Source: Grifola frondosa (lineage: Eukaryota > Basidiomycota > Agaricomycetes > Polyporales > Grifolaceae). Taken from it: a stretch of DNA of 64,000 nucleotides. Below, piece by piece: positions 48,444 through 62,260 of the stretch. Position numbers and translations under genes: made by a program. The stretch spans positions 1,240,001 to 1,304,000 of the forward strand of contig LUGG01000002.1 of assembly GCA_001683735.1 (NCBI GenBank), in the 5' to 3' direction. Every line of letters starts with the position of its first letter. The first letter of the stretch is position 1. The notes beneath the pieces were generated by a model that was not told the origin of the DNA, made no database searches, and saw nothing but the letters and a program-made list of their open reading frames with translations.

Positions 48444-49675
48444 TTTGGAAGAGATTCAGAGGTATAGGATCAGGGAGGGACGAAAGGTGATGATAACACG
48501 GAGGGAAGGGCGCGAGAGATCAAAGTGAGGTGAGGGGTATTTATGCAAGGGGTAAAGATGGGCATACAGTCGCCTCACTTGAAGAAATAAGAAATGGGGA
48601 CATGCTTCGGTCACATCACACAACATTACTATCCCCCAATATTCCCACGATCTACCATCGTAGCGCCATCGCCATCTCGCATCCTCATTGGCTCCAGCCG
48701 TCTTTCCACTCACACCCTGCGGGCTCGTCGTACGACCCGCATACGACTCATCCTCCGCCCAATATCGCTTCTCAGATCACCGTATCGCTCAGCATTGCAC
48801 ACGCATATTCACCCACTCGCCTCGTAGGCCTCCCGCAATGATGCACTCCGCCCCGGAAGTCACACAAATGTTCCATCTACCAGCCTTGTTTACCTCTCAA
48901 CGCAACGCGGATCCGAGTATTTACATCGGACATATTTGCTGTCTATCGCAGCACTGCAGCGCTGGACCCGGGGTCGCAGCAGGCGCTGCATTATTCTCTG
49001 TTGATCATTCGTACACATCCTCACAGTAGAAATACTACCTGTCGGTCACAAAGCTAGTCATCTGATGCTGGTTTCGCCGCCTTAGTGCAGCTTGTTAGTG
49101 CCCCAGTGAGTCGCAGCCTGGACCCTTGGGACGCTGTAAAGGGTTCTTCTCAACGTTCCTTGACATATGCTTTTGAAATGTCCGTCTCTAAGCCGAGCGA
49201 CCATCACACTGGTACCAGTTGCCGGATGCCGATGCAGAAGAGCCACACCTCCGATTGCGCATGCAGAACGCCTCTCAGCGTCTCGGCAGATTTGCAATGT
49301 GAGGCATCATGTCTAGGTTGCTCACACATCACCCCGGTGTTCCTTGAGAATATCCATGGGTTTGCAGCGCTCCGGTCACCATGGTCGATGGTCCAGATGG
49401 AGAAGAATGTCTCTGCCACAGCTGCAAACCGGCTGTCCGGCGGACTCGGGGCGCTGCGTGCGTTGCACATGAATTATGCATGGCTGGCGCATGCCTCACG
49501 CATATCGGTTCCGGGATCCACTATGAACTATAGGCACCGTACCTCGACTTTCAAAAAACTTCGTTGACACATCAATATCATAAGATTTTCTAGAACCTTG
49601 TGGGCGTCGTGGCAATCTTCAGCGAAGCGTCAGTACTAGCGCTGGTACGTTGACATTAACATACTGCACAAGGTA
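48444..49675. other. Upstream region of ATP-citrate lyase
   Basis: 1.2 kb. The first 100 nt upstream of the lyase start are C/T-rich on its sense strand (CTCTCGCGCCCTTCCCTCCG). Frames at 49085-49567 (+) and 49204-49470 (-) overlap each other and have no recognisable motif or splice support. No RNA gene or repeat was seen. Confidence 0.4.
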
Positions 49676-50056
49676 TTAATCATCTTCCATTATAGAGTTT
49701 ACTTTGTCGAGTACGCGATCACGGAGCGTTAGTAGTGAAGGTGTGCATACTGTATCAAGCATGTATCTCTTAAAGAAGCCTGAGTCAATATCAATTTTTC
49801 GTTCTACCTTTATAACGAATGGGCCAGTACTAGCACTGTCTGGCCAACCGAAGCATGTCATGAGATAGAACACTGCCTCGAGGAGATCGTCGTGCCGATT
49901 ACACTCCTGATAGCAAACCTGAGAAAAGAAGCGGGATAGCAGCATATATGCGTCGGCAATATTCCAGATGCTGTTCAGAGTAACAAACCCAGTTCGGATT
50001 TGCCAAAATATTCTTGTTCCGAAGAAGAGATTTGTGTGATAATCAACCCATGCCAA
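49676..50056 (-). CDS. Unrecognised frame, possible kinase C-lobe fragment
   Basis: A 126-residue frame ending SIMEDD. It contains FFGTRIFWQIRT, then NRHDDLLEAVFYLMTCFGW. This recalls the GTxxFM...RHDDLESxFYVL stretch of fungal-type (FunK1-like) kinases, which lies after the activation segment. No catalytic loop or DFG was found on either side in the flanking 600 nt, so at best it is a fragment. The similarity is short and by eye only. It lies 70 nt downstream of the tRNA gene, a common integration or relic neighbourhood. Confidence 0.3.
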   Translation of the reverse strand: MAWVDYHTNLFFGTRIFWQIRTGFVTLNSIWNIADAYMLLSRFFSQVCYQECNRHDDLLEAVFYLMTCFGWPDSASTGPFVIKVERKIDIDSGFFKRYMLDTVCTPSLLTLRDRVLDKVNSIMEDD

Positions 50057-50125
50057 GGCCTAGGTCAATGCTCAACTTACCACCCGTCAATCCGAAAAGA
50101 AAAATCCAACTTGTCACACAACACA

Positions 50126-50221
50126 GGTACTACCAGGACTCGAACCTGGGTTTTGGGAAAGCACCTTGCAAGCATACGGATGCCTCAGAATCCCAAGTGA
50201 TAACCTCTACACTATAGCACC
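50126..50221 (-). tRNA. tRNA-Gln (CUG) with 25-nt intron
   Basis: A full cloverleaf can be folded. The 7-bp acceptor pairs GGTGCTA with TAGTACC (one G-U). The D arm reads GTGTAGAGGTTATCAC. The anticodon stem TGGGA pairs with TCCCA. The anticodon CTG falls at standard positions 34-36 with A37. The T arm is CCAGG-TTCGAGT-CCTGG. A 25-nt intron (about 50160-50184) lies directly after A37, the canonical eukaryotic nuclear tRNA intron site. The mature length is 71 nt before CCA. The internal B box GGTTCGAGTCC is perfect. No T-run terminator was checked beyond the 3' end. Confidence 0.94.
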
Positions 50222-51051
50222 ATAATAGCCTCTTAGTTTTACAAAAATCTTCACCCGGAGGAAGGAAAAAAACAACAAAATCGACCGGGCGCGTATTTGC
50301 AATTTGTGTGACATCACGCGCGCGCACGGTTGACGTGACGACTTCACCCCAGCGTCTAGTACACTGCACTTTGGAAGCCGACTCATCGAGAACTTTAAAT
50401 AAACAACGATAGCAAAAACCCAAAATGCGTGTGTAGTATGTATGATACATTGAACGACCCAAGACAGACGAATAGCGATCCCACAATCCAAACGAGTCCA
50501 ATTCCGGTCCGGACTGTTCATAGACCGGATCCGTCGCGGTCTCCGACTCCATCGAGTGTGGTGAGAGTAGGTAATTGTTTATTGATTTTGTGAGGCGTAA
50601 AGTCGTGAGGCGTGAGCGATGAGAGAGGAGGTCGTGAGTAGAAGTGGGGTCGGCAAGCGAGCGCGCGCGAACACGCGGCTGTGCTGATTAGCGGGGATCG
50701 CGAAGGGAATGGCGCGGCCCCGAGACGGGTATCCTAAAACGCGATACAAGACGGTACGGGTAGAGAGAGACCAGTGGCAAGAGAGGCGCATAGGGCAGGC
50801 GCTGATGGGCGGGTGATCGGCTAGGAGGACCTTGCGGTGTCGCCATCGGTGAGAGGAGGCCATCGATGGTGCAGGGGCTCCAGAGCCGGGCAATGGCAAT
50901 GAAGGAGAAGGATTTGCGAGCGGGCAAACAGAGAGGGAAATCACCCAAGATCGGAGTGAAATAACTGGAAGAGTGGGACACATGTGAGTTGGGCATCGCC
51001 GTCGAATATCAAAGAGACTTACAAGATTGGTCCGCCTCCTCACGCACAAAC
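50222..51051. other. Intergenic between UBL3-like gene and tRNA-Gln
   Basis: 830 nt. Overlapping minus-strand frames (50579-51076, 50688-50996) lie in the likely 3' UTR of the ubiquitin-fold gene and show no domain. Nothing else is supported. Confidence 0.4.
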
Positions 51052-51983
51052 CTAGCAGATCACACAGCTGCAACACGGCACGTTCTCCTCCTGGCCCAGC
51101 TCGCCCCCAGAGGACACATTCTGGCTTCCGGTGCGTCTCCGCTTCTTTTTGGGGGTATCTTCGGTTGGCGGAGCGTACGAGCGTACGGAAAGATGGACGA
51201 TTGTCGGCGTTGGGGCCGAAGACGGTAAGTATGTTGGGAACGACAACTCTATGATTTGATTATGAGGATGTCACGGGTGTGGAAATGGGAGAGACGTACT
51301 GTCCAGGATCTCATCGTCTTGCAAAATCTTTCCGAGATGAAGGATACGGAGGTAAGAAGGGGCAGGAGGCCTCTCGTCTTGCCATTCTAGCACGTCAGAA
51401 GCATGTGAGTTATGCACAATGCGGCACAAAAGAAAAAGGAGGATGCACTGAAAGAACAAAATGCGGCATAGTGGCATCAAGAAGGAGATGGATAGAGCGA
51501 TAGAAAGATTACGAACACCGAGAGAAGTTGCAGCAAATCAAAGCGAGATCACTCACCATTCGGCCAAGCATTCCAAACGAGCTCCTTTACTCTCCCTACT
51601 GTCGTCTCTGGTTCAAACGACATTGTCCTTCTCCTCCCCGATATAAGCAGGAAGGTCAGCGCAATGAGAGGTGTTTGAGGAATTGGCTGCTCCACCGCAT
51701 CCTCGGGCTCGTCATCACCCTCGACATGAACGTGGGGTGACGTATCGTCGTCTAAATCGAGTCTGCGGGGTGTCTCTGCACCGGTGCCCGAGAAGTCGAC
51801 ACGGGTATATGATGTACGTGCGGAGGGACACATTGGAGAGAATGTGTCCACAGGCAGCCGCGCTGCGATGGAAACCTCGAGGAGTGATGGTGGAGATGAC
51901 CGTGACTGGGCATCTAGGGTTGGATATGCGTCAAAATGGGGTTGTGGAAGCGGTCTGGACAATGGTGGTCGTGGGTCGCTCAT
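51052..51983 (-). CDS. UBL3/MUB-like membrane-anchored ubiquitin-fold protein
   Basis: Start MSDPRPPLSRPLPQPHFDAY (51983), a ~90-residue Pro/Ser/Asp-rich disordered extension, then a ubiquitin-like fold. The fold reads LIALTFLLISGRRRTMSFEP, TTVGRVKELVWNAWP, then after an intron EWQDERPPAPSYLRILHLGK and ILQDDE, then PTPTIVHLSVRSY. This is the order seen in UBL3 and plant MUB proteins. The C-terminus is basic (PKKKRRRTGS) and ends CCSCVIC. CVIC is a CaaX box, so farnesylation is expected, and the neighbouring Cys residues could be palmitoylated. There is no Gly-Gly, so it is not conjugated. Its role is probably at the plasma membrane, recruiting E2 enzymes or sorting proteins into vesicles, as described for relatives. 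Three exons; introns of about 160 and 60 nt. Confidence 0.85.
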
Positions 51984-54900
51984 GATGCGGAGGAAAGTAG
52001 GGAGACGTGAGGTGGCTTTGGAAGGTGCGAAGATGGGAAGTGGGTCGGGCGGTATAAATGGCAGGCGGTCACAAAGCGGCGTGAGAGGCGGAACAAGATT
52101 TCGCGTAGACCACGATTTGTCAGGGAAGCTGGCCTTGTCCGACGGATCCTGACGGTGTCGCTACAGGGAAAGCCTGAGGGTAGAGGGAAGGGATCAGCTG
52201 AAGATGTTCCGAGGACGCTATATATTGCTGGCGTACCCGCGCCAAACCTCGTTGGAGTTCAAATAGCACCGAGGACAACTCGTGTGACGACCGTCTCTGG
52301 ATTCGGCAATCTGCACGACTTCCGGCGTCAGTAGAGAGAGATCCGTGGAAAATGAGAGAAGGAAGAGGAGGGGCTAAGTGGTGGGAGCCAGGCGAGAGCC
52401 ACAGAAGGAGGCAGCTGAAGGGATTGACGAGAGAATGAGATTGATAAATTGGATTATAAGTGTCTCTCGAAGCAAAGGCGGAGCACAGATTTCACATGGC
52501 TTTGCCCGATCTGGAATGTCCTTTTCTGGAACATGACCCCAACTCTCGATCATTTACAGCCGCTGCCACGCCGCCACTTTGTTCCAGATTTCTCCAGACA
52601 AGTCCGAGAGCGCAAAACATATCCCTCAAATATCTTCCCTCCCCTTTTTCGTCCGCCATCCTCTCAGCCTCGTCTTCACCGTCCAACACATCGACCGCGT
52701 CGACCAGCCTACGTCTGTCTACGCTCTCTCGGCGTCCAGGTGTCCGCCGCCTTCTCATCGGAGCCGGGTAAGTACGACGCGCCCATCAATATCCTCTCAC
52801 AAGACGTCCCGCTCCTGTGCGCACACCCGAATACCTCCTGATGCATCCATTCATCCGTCTGTCGGAGACACCCGCACCGTTTTCTGCCCCTCCGACAAAA
52901 CGTGCGTCGATCAAATAACCTCCTTTTATGCGCAGCTATGTATAGCACTGATCCGCTGCAATCATCCGCCATCCCACTCCATGGTCGCTCCTGACGGTAG
53001 CCAGCATTCGCTGAGTATATCCCCTATCATCTGTCCAAATCTGCTGGCCTATGAAATCCATCGATTCAGCGGATAATCGCTGTCAGTTTGAGACAGCGTT
53101 AACGCTTCTGCTTCAATGGAATATCTACTAGCGCTCGCTATTTTGGTAGCCTCGTTGTTTCGTGCTGGCCCGCCTACTTGGTCTCATTCGTTCCGCCCCA
53201 TGGGGATGATGAGTGCCTCGTGTGATTTGTTCCTGAGAGCTGTGTCGCTAGCCCGAAATAATGCAACTGTCTTGGTGTGCGCCGTCTTTGAAAGGACCAA
53301 GGTCATCTGACGGCTCCTGCTCTGGCAGCCTTGACCATAGGCACAGTGTGGCATACTTATTTCGATTTTGACGATCTTCCGTTCAAATATGTGTACGTAC
53401 AGGTACATACTCGCATCTCGTCTTGGATCGGTCAGATCTCCAACGGCAATCTCGTTTGTTCAGCTACCATCAGAAGATCTTGAACATAACGGTTGGATAA
53501 CGACATGCAGATGGCATTTGAGCTGACGAATCTCGTTGAACTACGAATATCGGACAAAGCTCCAGCATTGCTGGATTTTGATGATAGAACTCGTTCAGGC
53601 GTAATTATACATCTGCTTCTCGATTAGTTAGCGGGTGAGTGAAAATACGGCGGCAGTCACGCTCACTGATGAAGGGAATCGTTTCTAGTGATAGAAGGAC
53701 GTCAGACACTGCAGGATTTTCATGTCCCGTATGAAGAACCAAGTCCGTGCCCTTTGGAGCTCAATTGTAAAGTAACCGAAGTGGTGTAATTCGCTCGTTG
53801 TTCGCGCAAGCCTCATGGCCGCCCCCGCGTGGTATCGAAGAGTGCAACGATTAGGCACAGACGTTGCCATGAGAGGCGGATTTGGGCAGGCGCCTCTGAA
53901 CCCAAACTTGTTGAACAATTCCCGAATGACGGTGAACACTGCAGGATCCAGTAACGAGACCTCTGATTCTGGTTTCGCTGGTAGGTTGAGGTCCAAGCCC
54001 GTTAAGAGAGGGCTAATGTGACATTTCGATTCAGGCGAGATGATAGGCGAAATTATATCGCCAGAAACACCGGTAGTCGCTGCCGCGGAGCCTATGACGT
54101 GTGAGGGGGGAAGGCGTTAGCGAAATCGAAGGTAGCTGAACATTAGCGAAAGAAGTTCTTCTAGCTACCTCGCGCATGCATCACACGCACAGCCAATGTA
54201 CGATACTTCGGCCACACTTGAGGGGGAAGTCGACGAGTAGCTCTAACTCTTATGAATGCGGTGTTGAACACAATTAGTGAAAGCAAGGACTTAATCATTG
54301 GAAGCCAAGGATATGACCCTCATATAGAAGGGCCTGAGGTGCGCTATCCTAAAAAACTATCACATTTAAGCGGAAATTAAGAATATATTAAAAGGCGGAG
54401 GAGACTAATTCACTCACAGAGGGAAGCATGGAACACCTCAGCATCCATATGGGTGCGTTGTCTTGACAAGGGAGGATATGCGATCGGATCACCATCGCGA
54501 AGACCGGAAAGTGGATCCCTTCTCTAACAGAACTTGCCTTCTGATGAATGAGCCGAAGGAAGGTGTGGCGCAGACCATTGCTGCATGGGGACCATCGACA
54601 TGCCAAGGACGGAAGAGTCCTTATGGCGCTGAAACACGGCATCAGAACATCCCAAGGCTGCCTTCTCCGAAGCTTTGACTTCATCTGGGCACTGATTTCA
54701 TGGACCAGAATAGCGCAATGGACAACACACACTTGACGAAGATGAAACAACCGTTGGGAAGCACAGATGATCCAGCTGGAGTTTAGACAAAGGTTACTTG
54801 CATTGTCTGGCACCCACTGGAGATTCTATGAAGCAGCATCGAACAGTATCTTCACAGCCACCGTAGCAGTGACGCATACAGCTATGAATAGGGTCAGATA

Positions 54901-55842
54901 TATACAATTGAGACATGTAGTCTGAGCATACCGAGCTTATCCCTGTGAACTTGTTCTCGCTGCAGACAGATCAGTGACTTCAGAAAGTTCTTAGCAACTT
55001 ACCGATATTTCTCCCATGTGACAAACAACCTCCTTGAAACATAGCAACCTCCCTGCCAAGATGAATACTTGCTGAATTTGTGGAATTGTAAGCGGCGATC
55101 AATGAGGAGGAATGAAACTCTGACAACTATAGACCAACGGCAATGGGAGAACATGTGGTCTCGGGTGCCTGACGTCGCGAATCACAAGCTCTGTGAAACA
55201 TGACATGAACCTAGTCGCACGATGCACTGAAAGCATGCTGGAAATGCTGTGAAATTCTCAGCGACATGGAGATTGGAAACTGTATGTATTCAAGCCATGT
55301 TCTTCCCATCTCAGGACCTCCGTCAGATTAAGGAACGTACGTCTTTATGCAGCATGACGCTCCCGCATCCCGTGAATCTTCCGAGTTCATGCACGTTCAT
55401 GCCACTGCGTACACGGAGAATGAGAGATACAACCTGCTTATGTCTGCCAAGGGAGGGCGTGTATTTCAACTGATGGTCAGCTTGAATTCGAACAACTCGA
55501 CTCACCACACGAAATGACAAATTCTTCAACAGAAGTTACTTAATGTCTCGGCAACACATCTTCGTATGGTCCCCTCGATATGTGTATTCTCCCCTCTCTC
55601 GATTCATGCTTCAAGAACGAATGTCATGAGGCTGGTGTGAGATGGCATGAGAGCGCAAACAGCCATTGGATGACGGTGGAGAAACAAGGAAGGTCCACTC
55701 ACGGCGACCGTGAGGGTTCCGAGATTACGGCTCGCACGATCGCGATAGGCTCTGACGCTATAAGATCGCACTCGGGATACAGACATACAGCAAACACATC
55801 CCTGTCCCTCCTGTCTTGAATATCCCCACAGTACTTGTCACC
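51984..55842. other. 3.9-kb region without a recognisable gene
   Basis: The first 500 nt are the 5' region of the UBL3-like gene, and the last 500 nt the 5' region of the isomerase gene. Between them, frames are short, overlap on both strands and carry no motif. The frame 53815-54021 (+) has a plausible Ser/Asn-rich end but no partners. I looked for long terminal repeats, terminal inverted repeats and tRNA-like folds and saw none. It could hold decayed sequence or non-coding transcripts. Confidence 0.4.
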
Positions 55843-58052
<2,210 letters not shown>

Positions 58053-59045
58053 CTGGCACCCGAACGTGCGCGTTGGTAGGGCAAATAATCTCGAGAGACG
58101 GACATAAGAAGTGTATCGAAAACTGTAACAGTGTTCTTGTGATGGAAACACGGAAAGCCCAGTATTTTTGTCCATGATATTCCCTAAGCAGCGTCCTTGG
58201 CAAAATCCTTAATACAAAAGACGAGGGGTGACGTGACGGGCTAACCCACGTGGAAACGTCACTTTTACTAAACCTGGACGGAGTTGCGGTAACACATGGA
58301 GAACAGTGTCCAGTCTCACTAACATTATCTCATTGATGACAGACTGATGTCTCATTCTTGACACAGCACTCATTTTGTTTCTGAACTCAAGTCATTGTCA
58401 GCAGTGAGCACTGAGTGTAACATGAGCAGGGTACAGTTATCAACCGGTCCTTGAAATGCCCAAATCAAGTTTTGGCACTCGCTCATGCAAAATGCAACCC
58501 AGCTTATTTCTGATTTCAGTAGTGCTTTTAATATATATAAGAAATGTTCTCTCAAATTTTGGGGAGAATACACGAGAAACTGATTGCACAATCTCAAAAA
58601 TACGGGTGTTTCAACGACCGGAAATGGGGCAAGACCCGAGTCACCGCTATATCCTCAAAATGGAATTGTTATATCTACACTTCCAGAGCACTTTACACCT
58701 CCCTACCTAGTCTAATCTCTTCTTCAGGAGCATCTCAGTTCAATAAAACAATCTTTTAGATGACAAGATGTCTCAAATTTTTGATAATTCGAGCACAAAA
58801 GTGTTTCAAGCACTGGTTCCGATTCCCCCTTGAATCGGCTTATGATACTGTGAGTACAAGGCTCCGTTCACGTGATCGTCCATTTGCGGTAATTTTCTGT
58901 ACCGGCAAACGCCGACACCCCTTCCAACCGGACCGCACGGAGACGCTCCCTCCTTATGTGATCGTGCTCTCCAACCGGACCGCTCCGACGACGAAGACGC
59001 TCCCTCATCATGTGATCATGCTCTCGACAGGATGTGGCTGATGCT
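58053..59045. other. Intergenic with an imperfect tandem duplication
   Basis: The first 850 nt are AT-rich and hold no gene. At 58922-59027 two imperfect tandem copies (about 47 and 54 nt) share TCCAACCGGACCG and AGACGCTCCCTC.TCATGTGATC.TGCTC blocks. The second copy carries a short insertion. This marks the left edge of the repeat-rich, mobile-element-like segment. Confidence 0.5.
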
Positions 59046-59187
59046 GTTTCCAGACGCGTCTTGTTTTCAACCGTGGGGAGGGAAGTACTTCATAAACAAC
59101 GGTGGGTGTGCGTTGTGTTTCCAGACGCGTCTTGTTTTCAACCGTGGGGAGGGAAATACTTTATAAACAACGGTCGGTGTGAACGTT
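59046..59187. repeat. 71-bp perfect-period tandem duplication
   Basis: Two head-to-tail copies, 59046-59116 and 59117-59187, each starting GTTTCCAGACGCGTCTTG and differing at only a few positions. The duplication lies directly upstream of the ATG at 59215. The second copy contains TTTATAAAC, where the first has TTCATAAAC. Confidence 0.85.
59162..59167 (+). promoter_or_regulatory. TATA box in second 71-bp repeat
   Basis: TATAAA, 48 nt upstream of the ATG at 59215. The equivalent position in the first repeat copy reads CATAAA, so only the downstream copy has a consensus TATA. Confidence 0.5.
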
Positions 59188-59214
59188 GTTCTGTTCGACT
59201 TCCCTCACACCACC

Positions 59215-60280
59215 ATGACCGATTTGCTGAAAACCGAAGTCGCTCACCGTGTTACAGTGCTTAAGGTCGCCATTGAGCACCTCGAAGATGGAGTTCGGCG
59301 CAACGACATCCCGCTCATCACGTCCTCCCGGGTGGCATGTGTGTCGGTGGGCACTTGGGTTCAAGAGACCAACCCAGGTGTGTTCTGCTCACTCACTGCA
59401 CGTCATCGCTCACTTTTCCAGTGTCCGTGCCTCCGCATGGCCTTCCCCCTGTGGAACCTTCCGTTCCCGAGGCCGCAGCTGTGGATGCCCATGTGTCGGT
59501 CGACGAAGGGTTGCGGTCAAAGACAATATCAGTGTGGTTGTTCCGGATCCCAGTGATCGACAGGATTCACAGTCACCAGAGTCGAACGCGAGCGGTGAAA
59601 CCGAGCTCGATGAGTTGGAGGTGTGTGGCTTCTGCACCTTGGATTTGTATGTGGAATAACGCGTATCTTGTATGATAGGTGCAGAGCGGTTTGGAACCCG
59701 TCAAGACTGACAAGGAGCTTGACTTCATTCGCCACGCACCGCTGCACGAACGCGAAGACGTCACCGCATTTCGTCAAGATCGAGTGTCGGAAGTTGTGTG
59801 ATTTGCTGGTAGCTTATGAGGCGCTCCGCGAACACTGCAAGGTGATCGTAAATTCTTTCACCAAGTTTGTTCATCTCTCACTTCCACTGCCAGCGAGAGA
59901 ACTTCACCTCGGAGGGTAGGCCCAAGCAAGTTAGCAACTGGATTCAACACCGCAGAGACCCCGTTGGTGGTCCGAGGAAGCTATCGAAACGCAAGTTTGG
60001 CGCGGCATGGCAAGCATGGTGGTGGTCGGCCAACCCCGTTTGGAGGCGTCTGAAGTCTCCTGAGCTTCGTCTTGTGGCCGCCGCGGATATTTCTCAGTGG
60101 GCCACTATGGACAGAGGTGGGCGCAGTGGGATCCGCGTCGCCGTCGTGACCCTTTTTTGGTGGGCACCCAAGGGGGCCATCGACGAAGAATCTGTGTGGG
60201 TGGATGCCGCATCAGACGTTTCATTTGTGTTGCAGGATTTAATCCGCCTCCGCACACCCACCCCCAGAACTTGTCAGTGA
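59215..60280 (+). CDS. Trp-rich repetitive-family hypothetical protein
   Basis: Start MTDLLKTEVAHRVTVLKVAI, then after an intron VSVPPHGLPPVEPSVPEAAA and an acidic linker (SGETELDELE). The C-terminal part has GRPKQVSNWIQHRR, KRKFGAAWQAWWWSANPVWR, ISQWATMDRGGRSG and VVTLFWWAP. This Trp pattern (W..WW....P.WR...W..L...G.NG....L.WW) is one I recall from many near-identical hypothetical proteins in agaricomycete genomes, often close to mobile elements. Its function is not known. A frame slip near 59508-59520 is needed after VDEGLR. Exons between 59640 and 59900 are uncertain. A TATA-bearing tandem repeat precedes it. Confidence 0.5.
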
Positions 60281-61207
60281 TTTGTTTTTCTTTGTTGCAG
60301 TATTGCTCTACTAATTGTGGGTTCCTAGTCCGTCCTCCTCAAAGACCGTGATGAAGGACGTACTGCTCCGGAAGTCCACACACCATTCTACGTGAGTTTC
60401 CACGTTTGCTGTTAACATCGCTGATCTCATTACGGTGGATCAATAGCTCATCCTCGCCGAAGAAGAGGAGCGCCGCTTCCGGTGCAACCACGGTGTCTGT
60501 AAAGAAGTGAGTGTGCGACTTGTGAACTTATATTGGTTGACATGCTCATTCCACGCGCAGACGTCGCCTCACTTCTTAGTTTGTTCCGTGCTCGCAGGCT
60601 TCCGTGGTTGAAACGTCTGGTTGTCATGGATTGCACGGGTCGTATGTACTACATAGGTGGCGGTGCGCCACATATCTTGTGAATTTCGGTGGTTCTTCCA
60701 ATTTCTACAGACTGCGTAGTGCCTGTTGCTATTGTGTGGAATCTCAGCAGAGATCATTCTTGGCTGAATGACCGTGTGGGTCACAAGCTGATATCGAATC
60801 TGTAACGCGGTGAATAATTGGACACAGCGGTGTGTGGGCTCCACGGGGGAAGGTTCGTTCCCTCCTCACGGTTGAAAACCAAACAGAAGACCCAATTGGG
60901 GTGTTCTGACCATTGTTGCTGACGATCTCGCCATTGTAGAGCCTCTATTCGTATTGCGTGTCATCGTGAACGTGAGCGGAAATGTAACCCCATTCGTTGG
61001 CGTCCGATCAGCCGATCCTTTGCTCAGATTCTAGGTGGGATCCACTCCACCTTCTTACAAGTTCGAAAGCCAGCCTCCAACGTTTAGTTTGTGCATGGAC
61101 CCCCTATACGCGCCCATCTCGCGCAGTCCACCTCGCTCGCTCCAGAGCGCCCTTCAAATCGATCACCCGGGAGAGGTGCATGCTAGCTTAGTGGAGAATC
61201 GTAGACT
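60281..61207. other. Gap between mobile-region frames
   Basis: 927 nt with short coding-like pieces in plus-strand orientation (LLKDRDEGRTAPEVHTPFY near 60322, LILAEEEERRFRCNHGVC near 60448). They look like exons of the same or a neighbouring repetitive-family gene, but I could not assemble them. Confidence 0.3.
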
Positions 61208-62260
61208 ATGATGGTTGTAGTGCACACCCACAATCCGTCTTATGCTACCGGCTGCATGCGTGGGCCTCCGTGCGCTTCTCCCTATCACTGCATCACACAT
61301 CCATATCTCGTGCGTATCCGTCCTCACAGTTCTCATGAGGTGGGATTCCCATTGGTGTCTTCACCCTATTACTTATACCGTCTCAGCGCCGATCAACGCG
61401 AAGACCTCCGGCTCCTCAGAACATATGGACTCGACGACGTCGGTGAAGGCGTGGATCCATACGCTATCAGAGGCGTAGAGCACCTCTCCTCAGACTTGCA
61501 GCGGTATGTGGTCACATTCATCCGCCGTACGATCACTGATGTCCTGTGCACCAGATTGATAGAAACTTTTGTACACCGCAATCGTCCAGACACGAACACT
61601 TTCGGGATCAGCTATGTCCCTCAGGACGCGACATGGGGTTGCGGCACCCACATCGATATACTCTGCATCGACAACGACCCTGTCTCTATGTTCGTTGTAG
61701 GACGGGTCGCCGCACCGATCGAGTCGGTGGGCAGTGGGCCGGATGCTATTCAACCATACGTAAATTTACAACTCTTGAGACACCGTGACCTTGTCGCGGC
61801 TAGGATTTTGCAGGGACAACACAGTAATCCTCAATTTGGTGGGTGTCATGCCAGTGTCTTCTTCTGGCGTTGCTCACATGACTGTAGTATCCACACAGCA
61901 TACGATGTTCATCCATCGGTGGCGCACCGACCCGGCAGATGGCAGGATGACCGACCTCAGTGGTCGTCACACAGGGCCCCACGCACTGGGCACCTTGCGC
62001 CGTCGGGGACTCGTCGTAGGGGATATCATTCTGGTAGAAGTCGAATTGGTGCGCGTGCGTGTGAACTGCTTGACGTGGCTTACTTGGACCACCATTTTCC
62101 ACCTCGGTCCGGTATTTTTCATCGATCTCGCCGTGTAATAATTTCCAACGACTGTTGCAGAGGTGAATTGGATCATTGTGATTTACTCAGATGTAATCCC
62201 CACTCGTACGTGCTCGTAATGTGTCGTTCGCCTCCCTTCATGGCGAAGGGTTTATTGTGA
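61208..62260 (+). CDS. Unrecognised open frame in mobile region
   Basis: A 350-codon frame. The best-looking coding stretch is residues 55-135: YLYRLSADQREDLRLLRTYG, GVDPYAIRGVEHLSSDLQRY, TITDVLCTRLIETFVHRN. The last third becomes rich in His, Arg and Cys and looks out of frame. No family is recognised. A CDS with introns or frame slips is as likely as a continuous one. Position just upstream of the Helitron frame suggests a transposon-associated or captured gene. Confidence 0.3.
   Translation: MMVVVHTHNPSYATGCMRGPPCASPYHCITHPYLVRIRPHSSHEVGFPLVSSPYYLYRLSADQREDLRLLRTYGLDDVGEGVDPYAIRGVEHLSSDLQRYVVTFIRRTITDVLCTRLIETFVHRNRPDTNTFGISYVPQDATWGCGTHIDILCIDNDPVSMFVVGRVAAPIESVGSGPDAIQPYVNLQLLRHRDLVAARILQGQHSNPQFGGCHASVFFWRCSHDCSIHTAYDVHPSVAHRPGRWQDDRPQWSSHRAPRTGHLAPSGTRRRGYHSGRSRIGARACELLDVAYLDHHFPPRSGIFHRSRRVIISNDCCRGELDHCDLLRCNPHSYVLVMCRSPPFMAKGLL

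Noticed and set aside
52449..52841. Plus-strand small protein divergent from the UBL3-like gene
   Set aside because: A minus-strand frame of equal quality overlaps it; neither has motifs or splice support.
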